Below, one piece after another: positions 8,386 to 20,499 of a DNA stretch of 43,750 bases. The position numbers and the translations under genes were made by a program. Under the pieces are notes generated by a model. It was given only the letters and a program-made list of their open reading frames with translations. It ran no database searches and was not told where the DNA came from. This stretch comes from Candidatus Pullilachnospira intestinigallinarum. GTDB lineage: Bacteria > Bacillota > Clostridia > Lachnospirales > Lachnospiraceae. Within the stretch, counting starts at the first letter, position 1. Every line of letters starts with the position of its first letter. The DNA is taken from NCBI GenBank assembly GCA_018711275.1, contig DVIN01000036.1, positions 1 through 43,750 on the forward strand, given 5' to 3'.

Positions 8386-8416
8386 TTTGCCGGGCATTGT
8401 TTTGCCCGGCATTTGT
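8386..8416 (+). terminator. Intrinsic terminator of the lipoprotein gene
   Basis: TGCCGGGCA pairs with TGCCCGGCA around a short TTGTTT loop, followed by TTTGTTTTAT. The remaining gene-free sequence from 8252 to 8611 shows no other convincing gene; a weak TAATAAT near 8538 could belong to a promoter for the ATPase operon, but I see no good -35. Confidence 0.8.
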
Positions 8417-8611
8417 TTTATTTGCAGAAAAAGGGCAGCACACCGCGGCAGCCTTTTTTTGTTTGTAACGATGGAAAGTTTGTGCGGTGTGATTTCGGGA
8501 TAAATGCACAAAGACAGGAAAAGCATCGTCGGATGGATAATAATGGATAGCGTTTTCGGAATATTCCGGGCTGTTTTGTAAAAGGCTATCTTTATCAGGA
8601 AGGGACGGTGA

Positions 8612-8941
8612 ATGGTGATGCTTCAGGATATGGTGGATCGTGTGCTGGAAACAGAAAAGAAAGCGGAACAGATACGGGAAGAGGCAGAGCGGGAGCACCG
8701 GGAGAAGGTGGCCAGAGCACACAGAGAGGCAAACGCAGAGGGGAAGAGGAGAAAACTGGAGGCGGAAAGCCGGGCGGCGGAGGAACTGCAGAGGGAAAAG
8801 GTCCGATGGGATGCCTGGCAGACTGAGAGAAAGAATGAGACCGGGGAGAAGGTACGGCAGCTGTGGGAACAGGCCATGGAAAGAAAAGAGGAGCTGGCGG
8901 CGGTGGCACTGAAGATTGTGCTGGAGGGAAAGGAGGAATAG
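8612..8941 (+). CDS. V-type ATPase peripheral stalk subunit (G/H)
   Basis: A 109-residue, highly charged, almost wholly coiled-coil protein (runs of Glu, Lys and Arg; no hydrophobic segment). It is first in the ATPase operon and ends 3 bp before subunit I, the place where the stalk subunit pairing with subunit E is found in clostridial operons. The ATG at 8612 is preceded by AGGAAGGGA. Identification rests on position and composition, because such coiled coils have little sequence signature. Confidence 0.7.
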   Translation: MVMLQDMVDRVLETEKKAEQIREEAEREHREKVARAHREANAEGKRRKLEAESRAAEELQREKVRWDAWQTERKNETGEKVRQLWEQAMERKEELAAVALKIVLEGKEE

Positions 8942-8944
8942 CCG

Positions 8945-11523
<2,579 letters not shown>

Positions 11524-11550
11524 GCGGGATACGAAGAGGAGGCGGAAGCG

Positions 11551-12156
11551 GTGTCCGGAATGGAAAAGATATTACGGCAGATTTTGAAGGAAGGGGAGGA
11601 GGCGGCAGCCGAATGGAAAGAGAAGACACGCATGGAAACGGAGCGAATTTGGCAGGAGGAACGCGCAAAGACGGAGGAAGCGGTGGGAGAAATTCACAGA
11701 CAGCTGGAGGTAAAGCGGCAGCAGATGACCTGGCGCGTCCGGGAGGATGGCGAAAGGGAAAATCGCCTGCAGCTTCTGAAAATGAAGCAAAAGATTCTGC
11801 GGGAGGTGGAGAATGCGGCCGGAAAAATATTTATGGGGATGGATACGGAATCGTATTTTTCGGTGCTGGAGAGGATGCTGGAGAGGGTGGTACTGCCGGG
11901 GGATGGAATCTTGTGTCTGGCAGAAACGGACCTGGCAAGGATGCCGGGAGACTTTCCGGGAAAGGTGAAGCAGGCGGCCCGCAGGATGGGCGGGACACTG
12001 ACAATCCGGGGAGAGAGAAACAGAGAACCGGAGGGCTTTGTTCTGATTTACGGCAGAATGGAAATTAACGCTACCTGGCGTGCTCTGGCAGGCGAGCGGC
12101 GGGCATGGGTGCAGGAAGCGGTGAGCCGGATCTTATGGAGGACAGCTGATGAGTAA
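11551..12156 (+). CDS. ntpE: V-type ATPase subunit E (peripheral stalk)
   Basis: A 201-residue stalk subunit. The N-terminal ~100 residues are charged and helical, and the C-terminal part folds onto the A/B head. The GTG at 11551 is chosen because AGGAGG ends 8 nt upstream; ATG 11560 is the alternative. The family is recognised from the subunit layout and its place between K and C. The stop overlaps the start of subunit C by 8 bases. Confidence 0.8.
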   Translation: MSGMEKILRQILKEGEEAAAEWKEKTRMETERIWQEERAKTEEAVGEIHRQLEVKRQQMTWRVREDGERENRLQLLKMKQKILREVENAAGKIFMGMDTESYFSVLERMLERVVLPGDGILCLAETDLARMPGDFPGKVKQAARRMGGTLTIRGERNREPEGFVLIYGRMEINATWRALAGERRAWVQEAVSRILWRTADE

Positions 12157-13084
12157 GCATCCATACGTTTATGCTTCAGCCAGAATCCGCGTACTGGAGA
12201 ACCGGCTGCTGACAGAAGAGGATTTTCAGGCGCTGCAGAGGGATTCCATGAAGCAGTGTCTGCAGCTTCTTGGCGGGCGGGGCTGGGAGACAGGAAGAGA
12301 AGAGAAGGATACGGAAGAAATATTTGAGCGGGAGATCAGGAAAATCCGGCAGATATTTTCCAGTCTGGACGGGGTGCGGGAGGATTTGCGGATTCTGTGG
12401 ATTCCTCACAGACTGCGGATGCTGAAAGCGGCGGTCAAGGCGCCGTTTGGGGGAAATATGGTGCCAGAAGAGATGAGGGAGTGCTGCCGGAAGGGGGAAG
12501 CGCTATTGGCCGCAGCGGAGGAAGCTTCCCTTTCGGAAAAAATGAAGGGAGCCGTCCGCCTGGCGAAAGAGGTGCTGGAAAAGCAGGGAGACGGACAACT
12601 GTGCGAACTGCTTCTGGATCGGGTGGCGCTGGAGGAAATGCTGTGGGAGGGGGAACGTTCCGGTATCCGCGCGGTGCGGGAGTATGCCGGGATGACGGCG
12701 GAAAATGCCGATATCAGCATTCTTCTGCGGGGGATACGGGCCGGATGGGGACAGGAGCGTTTCCGGCAGGCGCTGGTTGAGATCAATCGTCTGAAGCCTT
12801 CCTGCCTGGCCCGGAAAGCGTCAGAGGGAGAAGAAACCATAAAGCACTGGCTGAAAGGGGCGGGGTACGGGGAGGCGGCGAAACTCTTTGACTCTCCGTC
12901 GGCTGCGTCAAAGCTGGAGCGCTGGCAGCAGGGCAGGCTCCGGCAGCTGATCGGACGGATCCGTCAGGATATTTTTTCCGGAGGAATCATTCTGGCGTAT
13001 TTTCTGTCCAGGGAGCAGGAAATCCGGCGGGTGCGGATGATTCTGGAAGAAAAAAAGTATGGGGGCGGAGAAAGGATGCGATAA
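12149..13084 (+). CDS. ntpC: V-type ATPase subunit C (d-like rotor/stator connector)
   Basis: A 311-residue, all-helical soluble protein of the V-ATPase C/d family, which sits on top of the K ring and joins it to the central stalk. The N-terminal YVYASARIRVLENRLLTEED is typical (Y/A-x-ARIRxxE, LL, F). Slightly shorter than the common ~330 residues. The start overlaps the end of subunit E. Confidence 0.85.
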   Translation: MSKHPYVYASARIRVLENRLLTEEDFQALQRDSMKQCLQLLGGRGWETGREEKDTEEIFEREIRKIRQIFSSLDGVREDLRILWIPHRLRMLKAAVKAPFGGNMVPEEMRECCRKGEALLAAAEEASLSEKMKGAVRLAKEVLEKQGDGQLCELLLDRVALEEMLWEGERSGIRAVREYAGMTAENADISILLRGIRAGWGQERFRQALVEINRLKPSCLARKASEGEETIKHWLKGAGYGEAAKLFDSPSAASKLERWQQGRLRQLIGRIRQDIFSGGIILAYFLSREQEIRRVRMILEEKKYGGGERMR

Positions 13085-13085
13085 C

Positions 13086-13412
13086 ATGTACCGGGCGGCG
13101 GTGTTGGGAGATTATGACAGTATCTGTGGGTTTGCCGCGGCGGGAATCCGGGTATTTCCCGTGGAAGAGGAGCAGGCGGCCAGTGCGCTGCTGGAACAGC
13201 TTTGCCGGGAGGAGTATGGGGTGATTTTTATGACGGAGGCGCTGGGGGCAAAGCTCTCCGGACAGCTGGAGGAGCTTCGCAAACGGATGCTTCCGGCGGT
13301 AGTGCTGATTCCGGGACTGTCCGGAAATACCGGGCAGGGCATGGAAGGGCTGCGGCAGCTCTGGCGGCAGGCGGTGGGAGCAGAGCCGGCAGATGAAATG
13401 GAGAAAGGGTGA
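13086..13412 (+). CDS. V-type ATPase subunit F (central stalk)
   Basis: A 108-residue central-shaft subunit. The start [20 protein letters not shown] is the standard opening of F subunits (G-D-x-D-S/T, GF, AAG). The ATG at 13086 is used rather than an upstream in-frame codon, because the family N-terminus begins there. Its stop codon overlaps an in-frame GTG of subunit A. Called NtpG in Enterococcus and AtpF in archaeal naming. Confidence 0.88.
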   Translation: MYRAAVLGDYDSICGFAAAGIRVFPVEEEQAASALLEQLCREEYGVIFMTEALGAKLSGQLEELRKRMLPAVVLIPGLSGNTGQGMEGLRQLWRQAVGAEPADEMEKG

Positions 13413-13420
13413 ATGACAGA

Positions 13421-15199
13421 ATGGATACCGGGATGGTGAAAAAAGTGGCAGGGCCTCTGGTGGTGGCCCGGGGAATGGAAGACGCAAAGATGTTTGATGT
13501 GGTTTATGTGGGACATCAGCGGCTTACCGGTGAGATTATTGAGATGCGGGGAGAAATGGCTTCCATACAGGTATACGAGGAAACCGCGGGGCTTACGCCG
13601 GGGGAACCGGTGGAATCTTCCCGGGAGCCGCTTTCCGTAGAACTGGGACCGGGGCTGATGGGAGAAATCTATGACGGGATCCAGCGCCCGCTGGAAAAGC
13701 TTCGGGAGAAAACCGGGCCGAATCTGCGGCGAGGCGTGGCCATTGCGCCGCTGGACAGGGAAAAACAGTGGGAATTTGTTCCGGCGGCAGAGGTGGGCGA
13801 TCCGGTGGAGGCGGGAGATATCCTTGGCACTGTCAGGGAGACGGCTGCGGTCGAGCATCGGATTCTGGTGCCGTGGGGCGTCTGCGGGAAGGTAAAGGAA
13901 ATCCGCAGAGGCCGTCTCAGGGTGGAAGAGGCAGCCGCCGTCATTGATACCGGGACAGAGGAGCGCGAGATTACCCTGATCAGCCGTTGGCCGGTGCGCC
14001 GTCCGCGCCCCTGTGGAAGAAAACTTCCGCTTACGGAGCCGCTGGTGACGGGGCAGCGTGTGATCGATACCTTTTTCCCCATTGCCCGGGGAGGGGCCGC
14101 GGCGGTGCCCGGTCCTTTCGGAAGCGGAAAGACAGTGATCCAGCATCAGCTGGCCAAATGGGCGCAGGCAGATCTGGTGGTCTATATCGGCTGCGGAGAG
14201 CGGGGAAATGAGATGACGGATGTGCTGAAGGAATTTCCCCGACTGAGAGATCCGCTTACGGGGCGTTCCCTGATGGAACGGACCGTTCTGATTGCAAATA
14301 CCTCAGATATGCCGGTGGCGGCCAGGGAGGCATCCATTTATACGGGAATCACCATTGCGGAATATTATCGGGATATGGGATATTCGGTGGCATTGATGGC
14401 GGATTCCACCTCCCGGTGGGCGGAGGCTCTGCGGGAAATGTCCGGACGTCTGGGGGAAATGCCCGGAGAGGAAGGATATCCTGCCTATCTGGGAAGCCGT
14501 CTGGCGCAGTTTTATGAGCGGGCCGGACGGGTGGAAACGTTGGGGCGGGAAAAACGGGAAGGCTCCCTGACTGTGATCGGCGCGGTGTCTCCCCCGGGCG
14601 GTGATCTGGCGGAACCGGTGACCCAGGCCACGCTGCGGGTGGTAAAGGTGTTCTGGGGACTGGATGCCTCCCTGGCGTACCGGAGACATTTTCCTGCCAT
14701 CAGCTGGCTCAACAGCTACTCGCTGTATGAGGAGGATATGGGCGCATGGTTTGAAGCGCACACGGATCCCGGCTGGATGGAAAATCGTAGGAAAATGATG
14801 CGGCTTTTGCAGGAGGAAGCCAGACTGCAGGAAATGGTAAATATGGTGGGAATGGATGCTCTTTCGGCCGGGGACCGGCTGAAACTGGAGGCGGCCCGCT
14901 CTGTTCGGGAGGATTTTCTTCATCAGAACTCTTTTCACCGGGTGGATACCTGGACGTCACCCGGGAAACAGTTTCTTTTGGGAAGTCTTGTGCTGGCTTT
15001 TTGGGAGCAGGGGCAGCGGGCTCTCGCAAGGGGAGCAGATATCCGCAGGCTGCTGACGATTCCTGTACGGGAGCGGATCGGACGGTTCAAGTATGTGCCG
15101 GAAGAGGAAGCGGACAGGGAATACGGGGAAATCCTGGAGCAGCTGGCGGAACAGACAGGGGTGACGGAGGAAGATGGACAGGAAAGGAAGGAGGCGTGA
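13421..15199 (+). CDS. ntpA: V-type ATPase catalytic subunit A
   Basis: A 592-residue catalytic subunit. The Walker A motif GPFGSGKT is at residues 231-238, with the catalytic GERGNEMTD and the [18 protein letters not shown] segment downstream. The non-homologous insertion that separates A subunits from F-type beta subunits lies between about residues 110 and 190. ATG 13421 gives the family-like [19 protein letters not shown]; a GTG at 13409 overlapping the F stop is the alternative. Together with B it forms the ATP-driven head. Confidence 0.95.
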   Translation: MDTGMVKKVAGPLVVARGMEDAKMFDVVYVGHQRLTGEIIEMRGEMASIQVYEETAGLTPGEPVESSREPLSVELGPGLMGEIYDGIQRPLEKLREKTGPNLRRGVAIAPLDREKQWEFVPAAEVGDPVEAGDILGTVRETAAVEHRILVPWGVCGKVKEIRRGRLRVEEAAAVIDTGTEEREITLISRWPVRRPRPCGRKLPLTEPLVTGQRVIDTFFPIARGGAAAVPGPFGSGKTVIQHQLAKWAQADLVVYIGCGERGNEMTDVLKEFPRLRDPLTGRSLMERTVLIANTSDMPVAAREASIYTGITIAEYYRDMGYSVALMADSTSRWAEALREMSGRLGEMPGEEGYPAYLGSRLAQFYERAGRVETLGREKREGSLTVIGAVSPPGGDLAEPVTQATLRVVKVFWGLDASLAYRRHFPAISWLNSYSLYEEDMGAWFEAHTDPGWMENRRKMMRLLQEEARLQEMVNMVGMDALSAGDRLKLEAARSVREDFLHQNSFHRVDTWTSPGKQFLLGSLVLAFWEQGQRALARGADIRRLLTIPVRERIGRFKYVPEEEADREYGEILEQLAEQTGVTEEDGQERKEA

Positions 15200-15202
15200 A
15201 AA

Positions 15203-16672
15203 ATGCCCAGAGAATACCGGAGTATTCAGGAGGTGGCCGGCCCGCTGATGCTGGTGCAGGATGTGGAGGGCGTAGCCTACGATGAACTGGGAGAAATCCG
15301 GCTGGAGGACGGGCAGATACGCAGCTGCCGGGTACTGGAAATTGACGGTGGAAACGCGCTGGTGCAGCTGTTTGAGAGCGCCGCGGGAATTCGCCCCAGA
15401 GGAGGCCGGGTGCGGTTCCTGGGACGGGGAATGGAGCTGGGCGTGTCAAAGGATCTGCTGGGACGGGTGTTTGACGGCATGGGACGGCCTGCGGACGGAG
15501 GCCCCGAAATTCTTCCCGACCATCGGATGGATGTGAACGGGCTCCCCATGAATCCGGCAGCCAGGGAATATCCGGACGAATTTATTCAGACAGGGGTGTC
15601 AGCCATTGACGGCCTGAATACGCTGGTGAGGGGACAGAAGCTGCCGATTTTTTCCGCGTCGGGGCTTCCCCATGCGAAGCTGGCGGCGCAGATTGCGGCG
15701 CAGGCCCGGGTGAAGAAGGAAGACGGTCCTTTTGCCGTGGTATTTGCGGCTATGGGAATTCCCTTTGAGGAGGCGGAATTTTTCAGGAAAAGCTTCCGCG
15801 CGCTGGGGGCGCTGGGACGGAGCGTTCTGTTCCTGAATCTGGCGAAGGACCCGGTGGTGGAGCGGATCGCCGCGCCCCGTATGGCGATGACAGCGGCAGA
15901 GTATCTGGCTTTTGAGAGGGACATGCATGTGCTGGTGATTCTCACCGACATGACCAACTATGCGGACGCCCTGCGGGAGATTTCGGCGGCCCGCCGGGAA
16001 ATACCGGGGAGGAGAGGATATCCCGGCTATCTGTATACGGATCTGGCGTCCATTTATGAGCGGGCGGGAAGGAAGAAGGGAAAGGCGGGGAGCATTACGC
16101 TGCTTCCCATTCTCACCATGCCGGAAGATGACAAGACCCATCCCATTCCCGATCTCACCGGCTATATCACGGAAGGACAGATCCTGCTGGGAAGGGATCT
16201 GTACCGCAGGGGAATCCTGCCGCCCATCGATGTGCTGCCCTCCCTTTCCCGGCTGAAGGACAAGGGAATCGGCGAGGGAAAAACCAGGGCAGATCATTCC
16301 GGCACCATGAATCAGCTGTTTGCCGCTTACGCCCGCGGCAAGGAGGTGAGGGAACTGATGGTGATTCTGGGAGAAGCCGCCCTGTCCTCTCTGGACCGCC
16401 GGTATGCACGGTTTGCGGACGCCTTTGAAGAGGAGTATCTGTCCCAGGGATTTGAGACAAACCGGGATGTGGAGGAGACGCTGAATATCGGCTGGCGTCT
16501 GCTGTCCATGCTGCCCCGCAGTGAACTGAAGCGGATCGATGAGGAGTATCTGGAACGATTTTACGGAAAATGGGAAGGAGGCAGGAACGGTGGCACAGAA
16601 TCCGGTGATTCCCACACGAATGGAACTGGGGAGACTGAAAAGAAAGCTGGAGGCGGCGGTCAGGGGACATGA
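15203..16672 (+). CDS. ntpB: V-type ATPase regulatory subunit B, with extended C-terminus
   Basis: A 489-residue non-catalytic head subunit. It opens [15 protein letters not shown] and keeps the family landmarks [17 protein letters not shown] (no P-loop, as expected), [14 protein letters not shown]-like sequence and [20 protein letters not shown]. After the normal end of the family near [16 protein letters not shown] it runs on for about 30 residues that are Gly, Thr and Glu rich, overlapping the start of subunit D by 83 bp in another frame. That tail is probably an accident of where the stop codon falls. Confidence 0.93.
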   Translation: MPREYRSIQEVAGPLMLVQDVEGVAYDELGEIRLEDGQIRSCRVLEIDGGNALVQLFESAAGIRPRGGRVRFLGRGMELGVSKDLLGRVFDGMGRPADGGPEILPDHRMDVNGLPMNPAAREYPDEFIQTGVSAIDGLNTLVRGQKLPIFSASGLPHAKLAAQIAAQARVKKEDGPFAVVFAAMGIPFEEAEFFRKSFRALGALGRSVLFLNLAKDPVVERIAAPRMAMTAAEYLAFERDMHVLVILTDMTNYADALREISAARREIPGRRGYPGYLYTDLASIYERAGRKKGKAGSITLLPILTMPEDDKTHPIPDLTGYITEGQILLGRDLYRRGILPPIDVLPSLSRLKDKGIGEGKTRADHSGTMNQLFAAYARGKEVRELMVILGEAALSSLDRRYARFADAFEEEYLSQGFETNRDVEETLNIGWRLLSMLPRSELKRIDEEYLERFYGKWEGGRNGGTESGDSHTNGTGETEKKAGGGGQGT

Positions 16673-17222
16673 TCTTCTGAAGGATCGGCGGGATGAGATG
16701 ATGCGCCGTTTTCTGGAACTCATCCGCAGAAACCGGATGCTCCGCCGCGAGACCGAGGAGGCGCTGAGAGAAGCTCAAAAAGCATTTGCACTGGCGGCGG
16801 CTTCCATGGGAGCTTCCGATCTGCAGACGGCGCTGCTGCCCGGGGCGGGGGAGCTGTCTCTTGCCTTGCGGACACAGAATATTATGGGCGTGGAGGTCCC
16901 GGTATTTGACCCGGGGAATGCCGGGGAACGGGAGATCCGATCTTTTGGATATGCGTTTTCTTCCCCCCGTCTGGACGAAGCGGTCCGCAGAATGGGGGAG
17001 GTGAGCCGAAAATTATTTCTGCTGGCACAGACGGAAAAAACCTGTCAGCTGCTGGCGGCAGAACTGGAGAGCGCCCGGAGAAGGGTGAATGCCCTGGAAT
17101 ATCTGGTGATTCCGCAGACCGGACAGGCCATCCGTACCATCCGCATGAAACTGGAGGAAAATGAGAGGAGCGCCCTGGCGCGGCTGAGAAGGGCAGAGAA
17201 ACATACGGACGCAAAGGATTGA
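16590..17222 (+). CDS. ntpD: V-type ATPase subunit D (central rotor shaft)
   Basis: A 210-residue coiled-coil rotor subunit. It begins [20 protein letters not shown], the family's N-terminal signature (P-T-R-M-E-L). The start is GTG 16590, placed 8 nt after GGAAGGAGG; the longer reading from 16539 would have no family-like N-terminus. The C-terminal half contains [20 protein letters not shown], the conserved RRVNALE block. Last recognisable subunit of the operon. Confidence 0.93.
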   Translation: MAQNPVIPTRMELGRLKRKLEAAVRGHDLLKDRRDEMMRRFLELIRRNRMLRRETEEALREAQKAFALAAASMGASDLQTALLPGAGELSLALRTQNIMGVEVPVFDPGNAGEREIRSFGYAFSSPRLDEAVRRMGEVSRKLFLLAQTEKTCQLLAAELESARRRVNALEYLVIPQTGQAIRTIRMKLEENERSALARLRRAEKHTDAKD

Positions 17223-17344
17223 CTTTGAGAGGAGGGTGAGATACACTGATAGCAGTATTTTACGTTCGGAAGAAGAAACGGTATTTTGTGACGTTTTCGG
17301 GACTGCCGCATAGGTTATAGAGAGAACCTGTGTGAGGTGGAGCT

Positions 17345-17728
17345 ATGCAGTTTCAGCAGACCATACCGGTATATCTGCCCTTTGGTTTTTCCTGGGAGGA
17401 GGAAAAGGAGGAGGAGAGGGACCGGAAGGTGATGCAGTCCTTTTACTCCCGCACCGCAGCCAGAATCCAGGAAAAGGTGGAACGGGAGTGTGACCGGATG
17501 GAGTATGACGGCAGCATCATGTTTGATGAATATCCGGACAAACGGATGATGGAGCATCTGTGCGGGAAGATTGAACGGGAGATGGAGGCGGAGGACGCCC
17601 GGGAGGATGGCGGCCTGGCCAGGATTCTGGAGGCCGGCTGCGGTTTTCGGGATCTGATTGGAGTTTTGCTGTTCAATGAAATGTACCGGAGAAGATGCAG
17701 ACACAGAAAATATCACTGGATACGTTAA
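17345..17728 (+). CDS. Hypothetical protein, charged
   Basis: A 127-residue soluble protein I do not recognise. It begins MQFQQTIPVYLPFGFSWEEE, is rich in Glu and Arg with predicted helices, has no membrane segment and ends in a very basic tail (RRRCRHRKYHWIR). It starts 122 bp after subunit D with GTGAGGTGG just upstream as ribosome site. It may be the last gene of the ATPase transcript or independent. Two cysteines in the middle (HLCGK and EAGCGF) are isolated, so no metal site is suggested. Confidence 0.6.
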   Translation: MQFQQTIPVYLPFGFSWEEEKEEERDRKVMQSFYSRTAARIQEKVERECDRMEYDGSIMFDEYPDKRMMEHLCGKIEREMEAEDAREDGGLARILEAGCGFRDLIGVLLFNEMYRRRCRHRKYHWIR

Positions 17729-17760
17729 GGCGATTTGGCGGCGCACAGCGCAGAGGACAG

Positions 17761-17800
17761 GAAAATGCCGGGGCTGTCCGGCTGCAGCGGAAGCATTTTC
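17761..17800. repeat. Inverted repeat between the hypothetical gene and acyltransferase
   Basis: GAAAATGC (17761-17768) and GCATTTTC (17793-17800) are exact complements, enclosing a GC-rich loop that can itself pair. There is no U-tract beyond the stem, so it is at best a weak terminator for the upstream operon. Confidence 0.35.
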
Positions 17801-17896
17801 GCGGCTGCCTCTGAGTGGCCGTCACAGCGGTAGAATATCCGGCGGTGAAGTTAAGATGGAAGCAGGAAAATTCCGCTTTTGGCAGGAGAGAAAAAG

Positions 17897-18955
17897 ATGA
17901 AGGTACAAAAGAAAGCGCAGCGTATCGTATCGCTGGATCTGATCCGGACGACTGCGGCGCTGATGGTGGTGATGATCCACTGCAGTTCGATGTTTGTGAA
18001 GTCCTTTGATACCATTTCCCGGGAATTTGTTCTGGGAAATTTTTTTGACAGCATTTCCCGGGCCGCGGTGCCGCTGTTTGTGATGACCTCCGGCGCGCTG
18101 CTGCTGGATGAACGGCGGCAGTTTTCCGTGAGAAAATTTTACGGGAGGAATGTGAAAAATCTGGCGCTTCTGCTGGCGTTCTGGTCTGCCTTCTATGCGG
18201 TGCTGTATCAGGCGGTTTTTCCTCTGGTCAGGGGAGAGAGGGCCGATGTGCCGGAACTGATTCATGATTTTATTTTCGGACATTACCATATGTGGTATCT
18301 GTATATGGCGGTGGGGCTGTATCTGATCACCCCCTTTCTTCGCTGTGTGGCGCGGAGGGAAAACGCAGGGCTGGTGCGGCTGTTTCTGGGAATTTCCCTG
18401 CTTACGCAGTTTTCTGTACCGCTGATTCAGGCCCTGGCGGCTATATGGGAACCGCTGGAATACTGGAACAGTCTGATCAATAAATTCCGACTGCAGTTTT
18501 TTTGCGGATTTACCGCCTACTATCTGGCGGGCTGGTATCTGGCGCATGTGGGACTGTCCCGCCTGGAACGGCGGATTCTGACGGCGGTGGGAGCGATCTC
18601 CCTGGCGATGATTTTTGTCTATGTGCAGCTCACCGGGAAATACAGCATCGGCTATTCCAATTACAGCCTGCTAGTATTTCTGTATGCGGCGGCGCTGTTT
18701 TCGGTGTTATATCGTATTGGAAACCGCTTGCAGGGGAAAAAGCCGGGAACGGTACTGGAGGTATGTTCGGGCCTCAGTTTCGGAGTGTATATCATTCACC
18801 CGCTGCTGCTGCGGGAGTTGAGAGAGGTCATCCCCTATGAGCGGGCGCCGCTTTGGTATCTGCTGGGAACCTATGTGGCCGTGTGCGCGGCAGCGGCGCT
18901 GCTGACCCGGATCGGATCTGCCCTCCCCGGCATACGGAAGGTGTTTCGGATGTGA
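17897..18955 (+). CDS. Acyltransferase-3 family membrane protein
   Basis: A 352-residue polytopic membrane protein of the acyltransferase-3 (OafA/YiaH-like) family. The N-terminus RIVSLDLIRTTAALMVVMIH is the family signature, and the protein has about ten hydrophobic segments. Relatives O-acetylate or succinylate cell-surface polysaccharides or small molecules; the acceptor cannot be told here. ATG 17897 follows an AGGAGAG site; a TTG at 17879 in frame is less likely. It stands alone with no glycan gene beside it. Confidence 0.82.
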   Translation: MKVQKKAQRIVSLDLIRTTAALMVVMIHCSSMFVKSFDTISREFVLGNFFDSISRAAVPLFVMTSGALLLDERRQFSVRKFYGRNVKNLALLLAFWSAFYAVLYQAVFPLVRGERADVPELIHDFIFGHYHMWYLYMAVGLYLITPFLRCVARRENAGLVRLFLGISLLTQFSVPLIQALAAIWEPLEYWNSLINKFRLQFFCGFTAYYLAGWYLAHVGLSRLERRILTAVGAISLAMIFVYVQLTGKYSIGYSNYSLLVFLYAAALFSVLYRIGNRLQGKKPGTVLEVCSGLSFGVYIIHPLLLRELREVIPYERAPLWYLLGTYVAVCAAAALLTRIGSALPGIRKVFRM

Positions 18956-19201
18956 CGGTGATGGGGCGAAGATACCGTGGGTGAAAGAAGCGTCTGATGC
19001 CGGATTTTGCCGGCAGTTTCCTCTGCGGGCGGATTGGAGATCTCTGCGGCGAGAACGTCGGATCCGCTGCCAAGCATCAGAAATTTATCATCGCCAGAAG
19101 GAAATTTCAACTGGAAGAGGGACTTTTTTAATCAAAGAGAATATTCGGTGTGCCAAAGGTAAAAAAACGGGATAAAAGGACAATAAATCGGGGGAAACTA
19201 C

Positions 19202-19230
19202 TTGCGGCTTCCGGAATTGGCATTTATAAT
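19202..19230 (+). promoter_or_regulatory. Predicted promoter of the GGDEF gene
   Basis: TTGCGG (19202-19207) and TATAAT (19225-19230) with a 17-bp spacer, 83 bp before the start codon. The gene-free stretch 18956-19312 otherwise holds only a short GCCGG/CCGGC hairpin near 19000 without a U-tract. Confidence 0.6.
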
Positions 19231-19312
19231 ATATGGTTGCCGGTGTGGGGACATCATGGAAGAGACATAGGAGATACGGCCAATTCAAAAGAAGGCAGGA
19301 GAAGTTATCGTT

Positions 19313-20260
19313 ATGGATTTTCGCAGGTGTACAGAAGATCTCTGGCGTATATATCTTACAGGAAAAGAAGATGAGGTCCGGCAGGCATGGGAGATGGTGG
19401 ATCCGCAATGTGTGATAGTGGGAACAGGAGCTCATGAATATTATGTGGGCAGGGACAGCTTTTTCCCGGCACTGCGGGAGGAACTCCTGGAGCGGAGGGA
19501 CATTCATTTCCGTTTTCAGAACTTCTGGTGTGAACAGCTGGAAGCGTCACCCGACGCTGTGCTGGTATATGGAGGCATCCATATCTGGTGGGAGAGAGGG
19601 GACGGAAAGACGGGCATTGATATGGACAGCCGTTTTTCTATTCTGTATCGCAGAAAAGAAGGAAAGTGGCAGGTGATACATATTCACCAGTCTATACCTT
19701 TCAGGGCACAGATGGAAGGAGAGTATTATCCCAAAACTTTACTGAAACGGGTACAGGAAGCACAGAGCAAGGCGGAGGAACTGGAGGAACTGGCTCAAAA
19801 AGACAGTCTGACAGGGACATATAATTACAGAGCGTTTGCCAGAATATGGGAATCCTGGAAGCGCGGCAACAGCTGGATGTTCCTTCTGGATCTGGACAAT
19901 TTTAAAAAGGTAAATGATACCTGCGGGCATATGATGGGAAACCGGGTGCTGAAGCAGGTGGCGAATATCCTTCAGTCTTCCGTGAGGAGCCAGGATGTGG
20001 TGTGCCGTATGGGCGGAGATGAATTTTTGCTGCTCTGCGGAGAACTGGAGGGAAAGGAACGGGCGGAAATGCTGGCCAGGCGGATTCTTCAGGCACTCCG
20101 GCAGGGGGCGCTGCCTGAGGCGGGGGATAACTGGCCTACGGTATCCATGGGTATCACGGATGTCAGGGAAAATGATTCCATGGAGCTGGCGGTGGAGCGC
20201 GCGGACCGGGCTCTTTACCGGGTAAAAAGGAGAGAAAAGGGCAGTTACAGCCAGGAATAA
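19313..20260 (+). CDS. Diguanylate cyclase with N-terminal NTF2/SnoaL-like domain
   Basis: A 315-residue cytoplasmic protein. Residues ~5-130 look like a SnoaL/NTF2-like cone domain (WRIYLTGKED, then VLVYGGIHIWWERG and FSILYRRKEGKWQVIHIHQS). A short coiled coil (~145-163) connects to a GGDEF domain. The active motif GGDEF is intact at 234-238 and the product-inhibition site RSQD at 225-228 is exactly five residues before it, so it should make cyclic di-GMP and be feedback-inhibited. No EAL domain and no membrane segment. The NTF2-like fold is a plausible small-ligand sensor; the ligand is unknown. Confidence 0.85.
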   Translation: MDFRRCTEDLWRIYLTGKEDEVRQAWEMVDPQCVIVGTGAHEYYVGRDSFFPALREELLERRDIHFRFQNFWCEQLEASPDAVLVYGGIHIWWERGDGKTGIDMDSRFSILYRRKEGKWQVIHIHQSIPFRAQMEGEYYPKTLLKRVQEAQSKAEELEELAQKDSLTGTYNYRAFARIWESWKRGNSWMFLLDLDNFKKVNDTCGHMMGNRVLKQVANILQSSVRSQDVVCRMGGDEFLLLCGELEGKERAEMLARRILQALRQGALPEAGDNWPTVSMGITDVRENDSMELAVERADRALYRVKRREKGSYSQE

Positions 20261-20300
20261 AGAGAAAATCGGAGAGTTTAACCTCTGAACTGACAACAGG

Positions 20301-20384
20301 ACGGTGTTGGCGGTTTGGAGGTCTTTTCATAAAGAAGAGCCGGAGCTTCTGAAGACGCTGCAGCAGCGGATGAAAAAGAAATAA
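20301..20384 (+). pseudogene. Possible gene remnant
   Basis: An open stretch of 27 codons reads TVLAVWRSFHKEEPELLKTL then QQRMKKK and a stop, with a protein-like composition but no good start or ribosome site. It could be the tail of a decayed gene or chance. Confidence 0.2.
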
Positions 20385-20499
20385 CAGGGAAAAATATCGT
20401 TAAAGATCAGACGGTTAGAAATGAAATCCGGAGGTACCATGCGCGCATAGCGCTCGCATAATGACTACAGAAATTTTTATATGAAACGGAGGTGTTTCC

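Noticed and set aside
17223-17320. A 24-codon frame after subunit D
   Set aside because: It would need a CTG start and has no conserved features; treated as untranslated.
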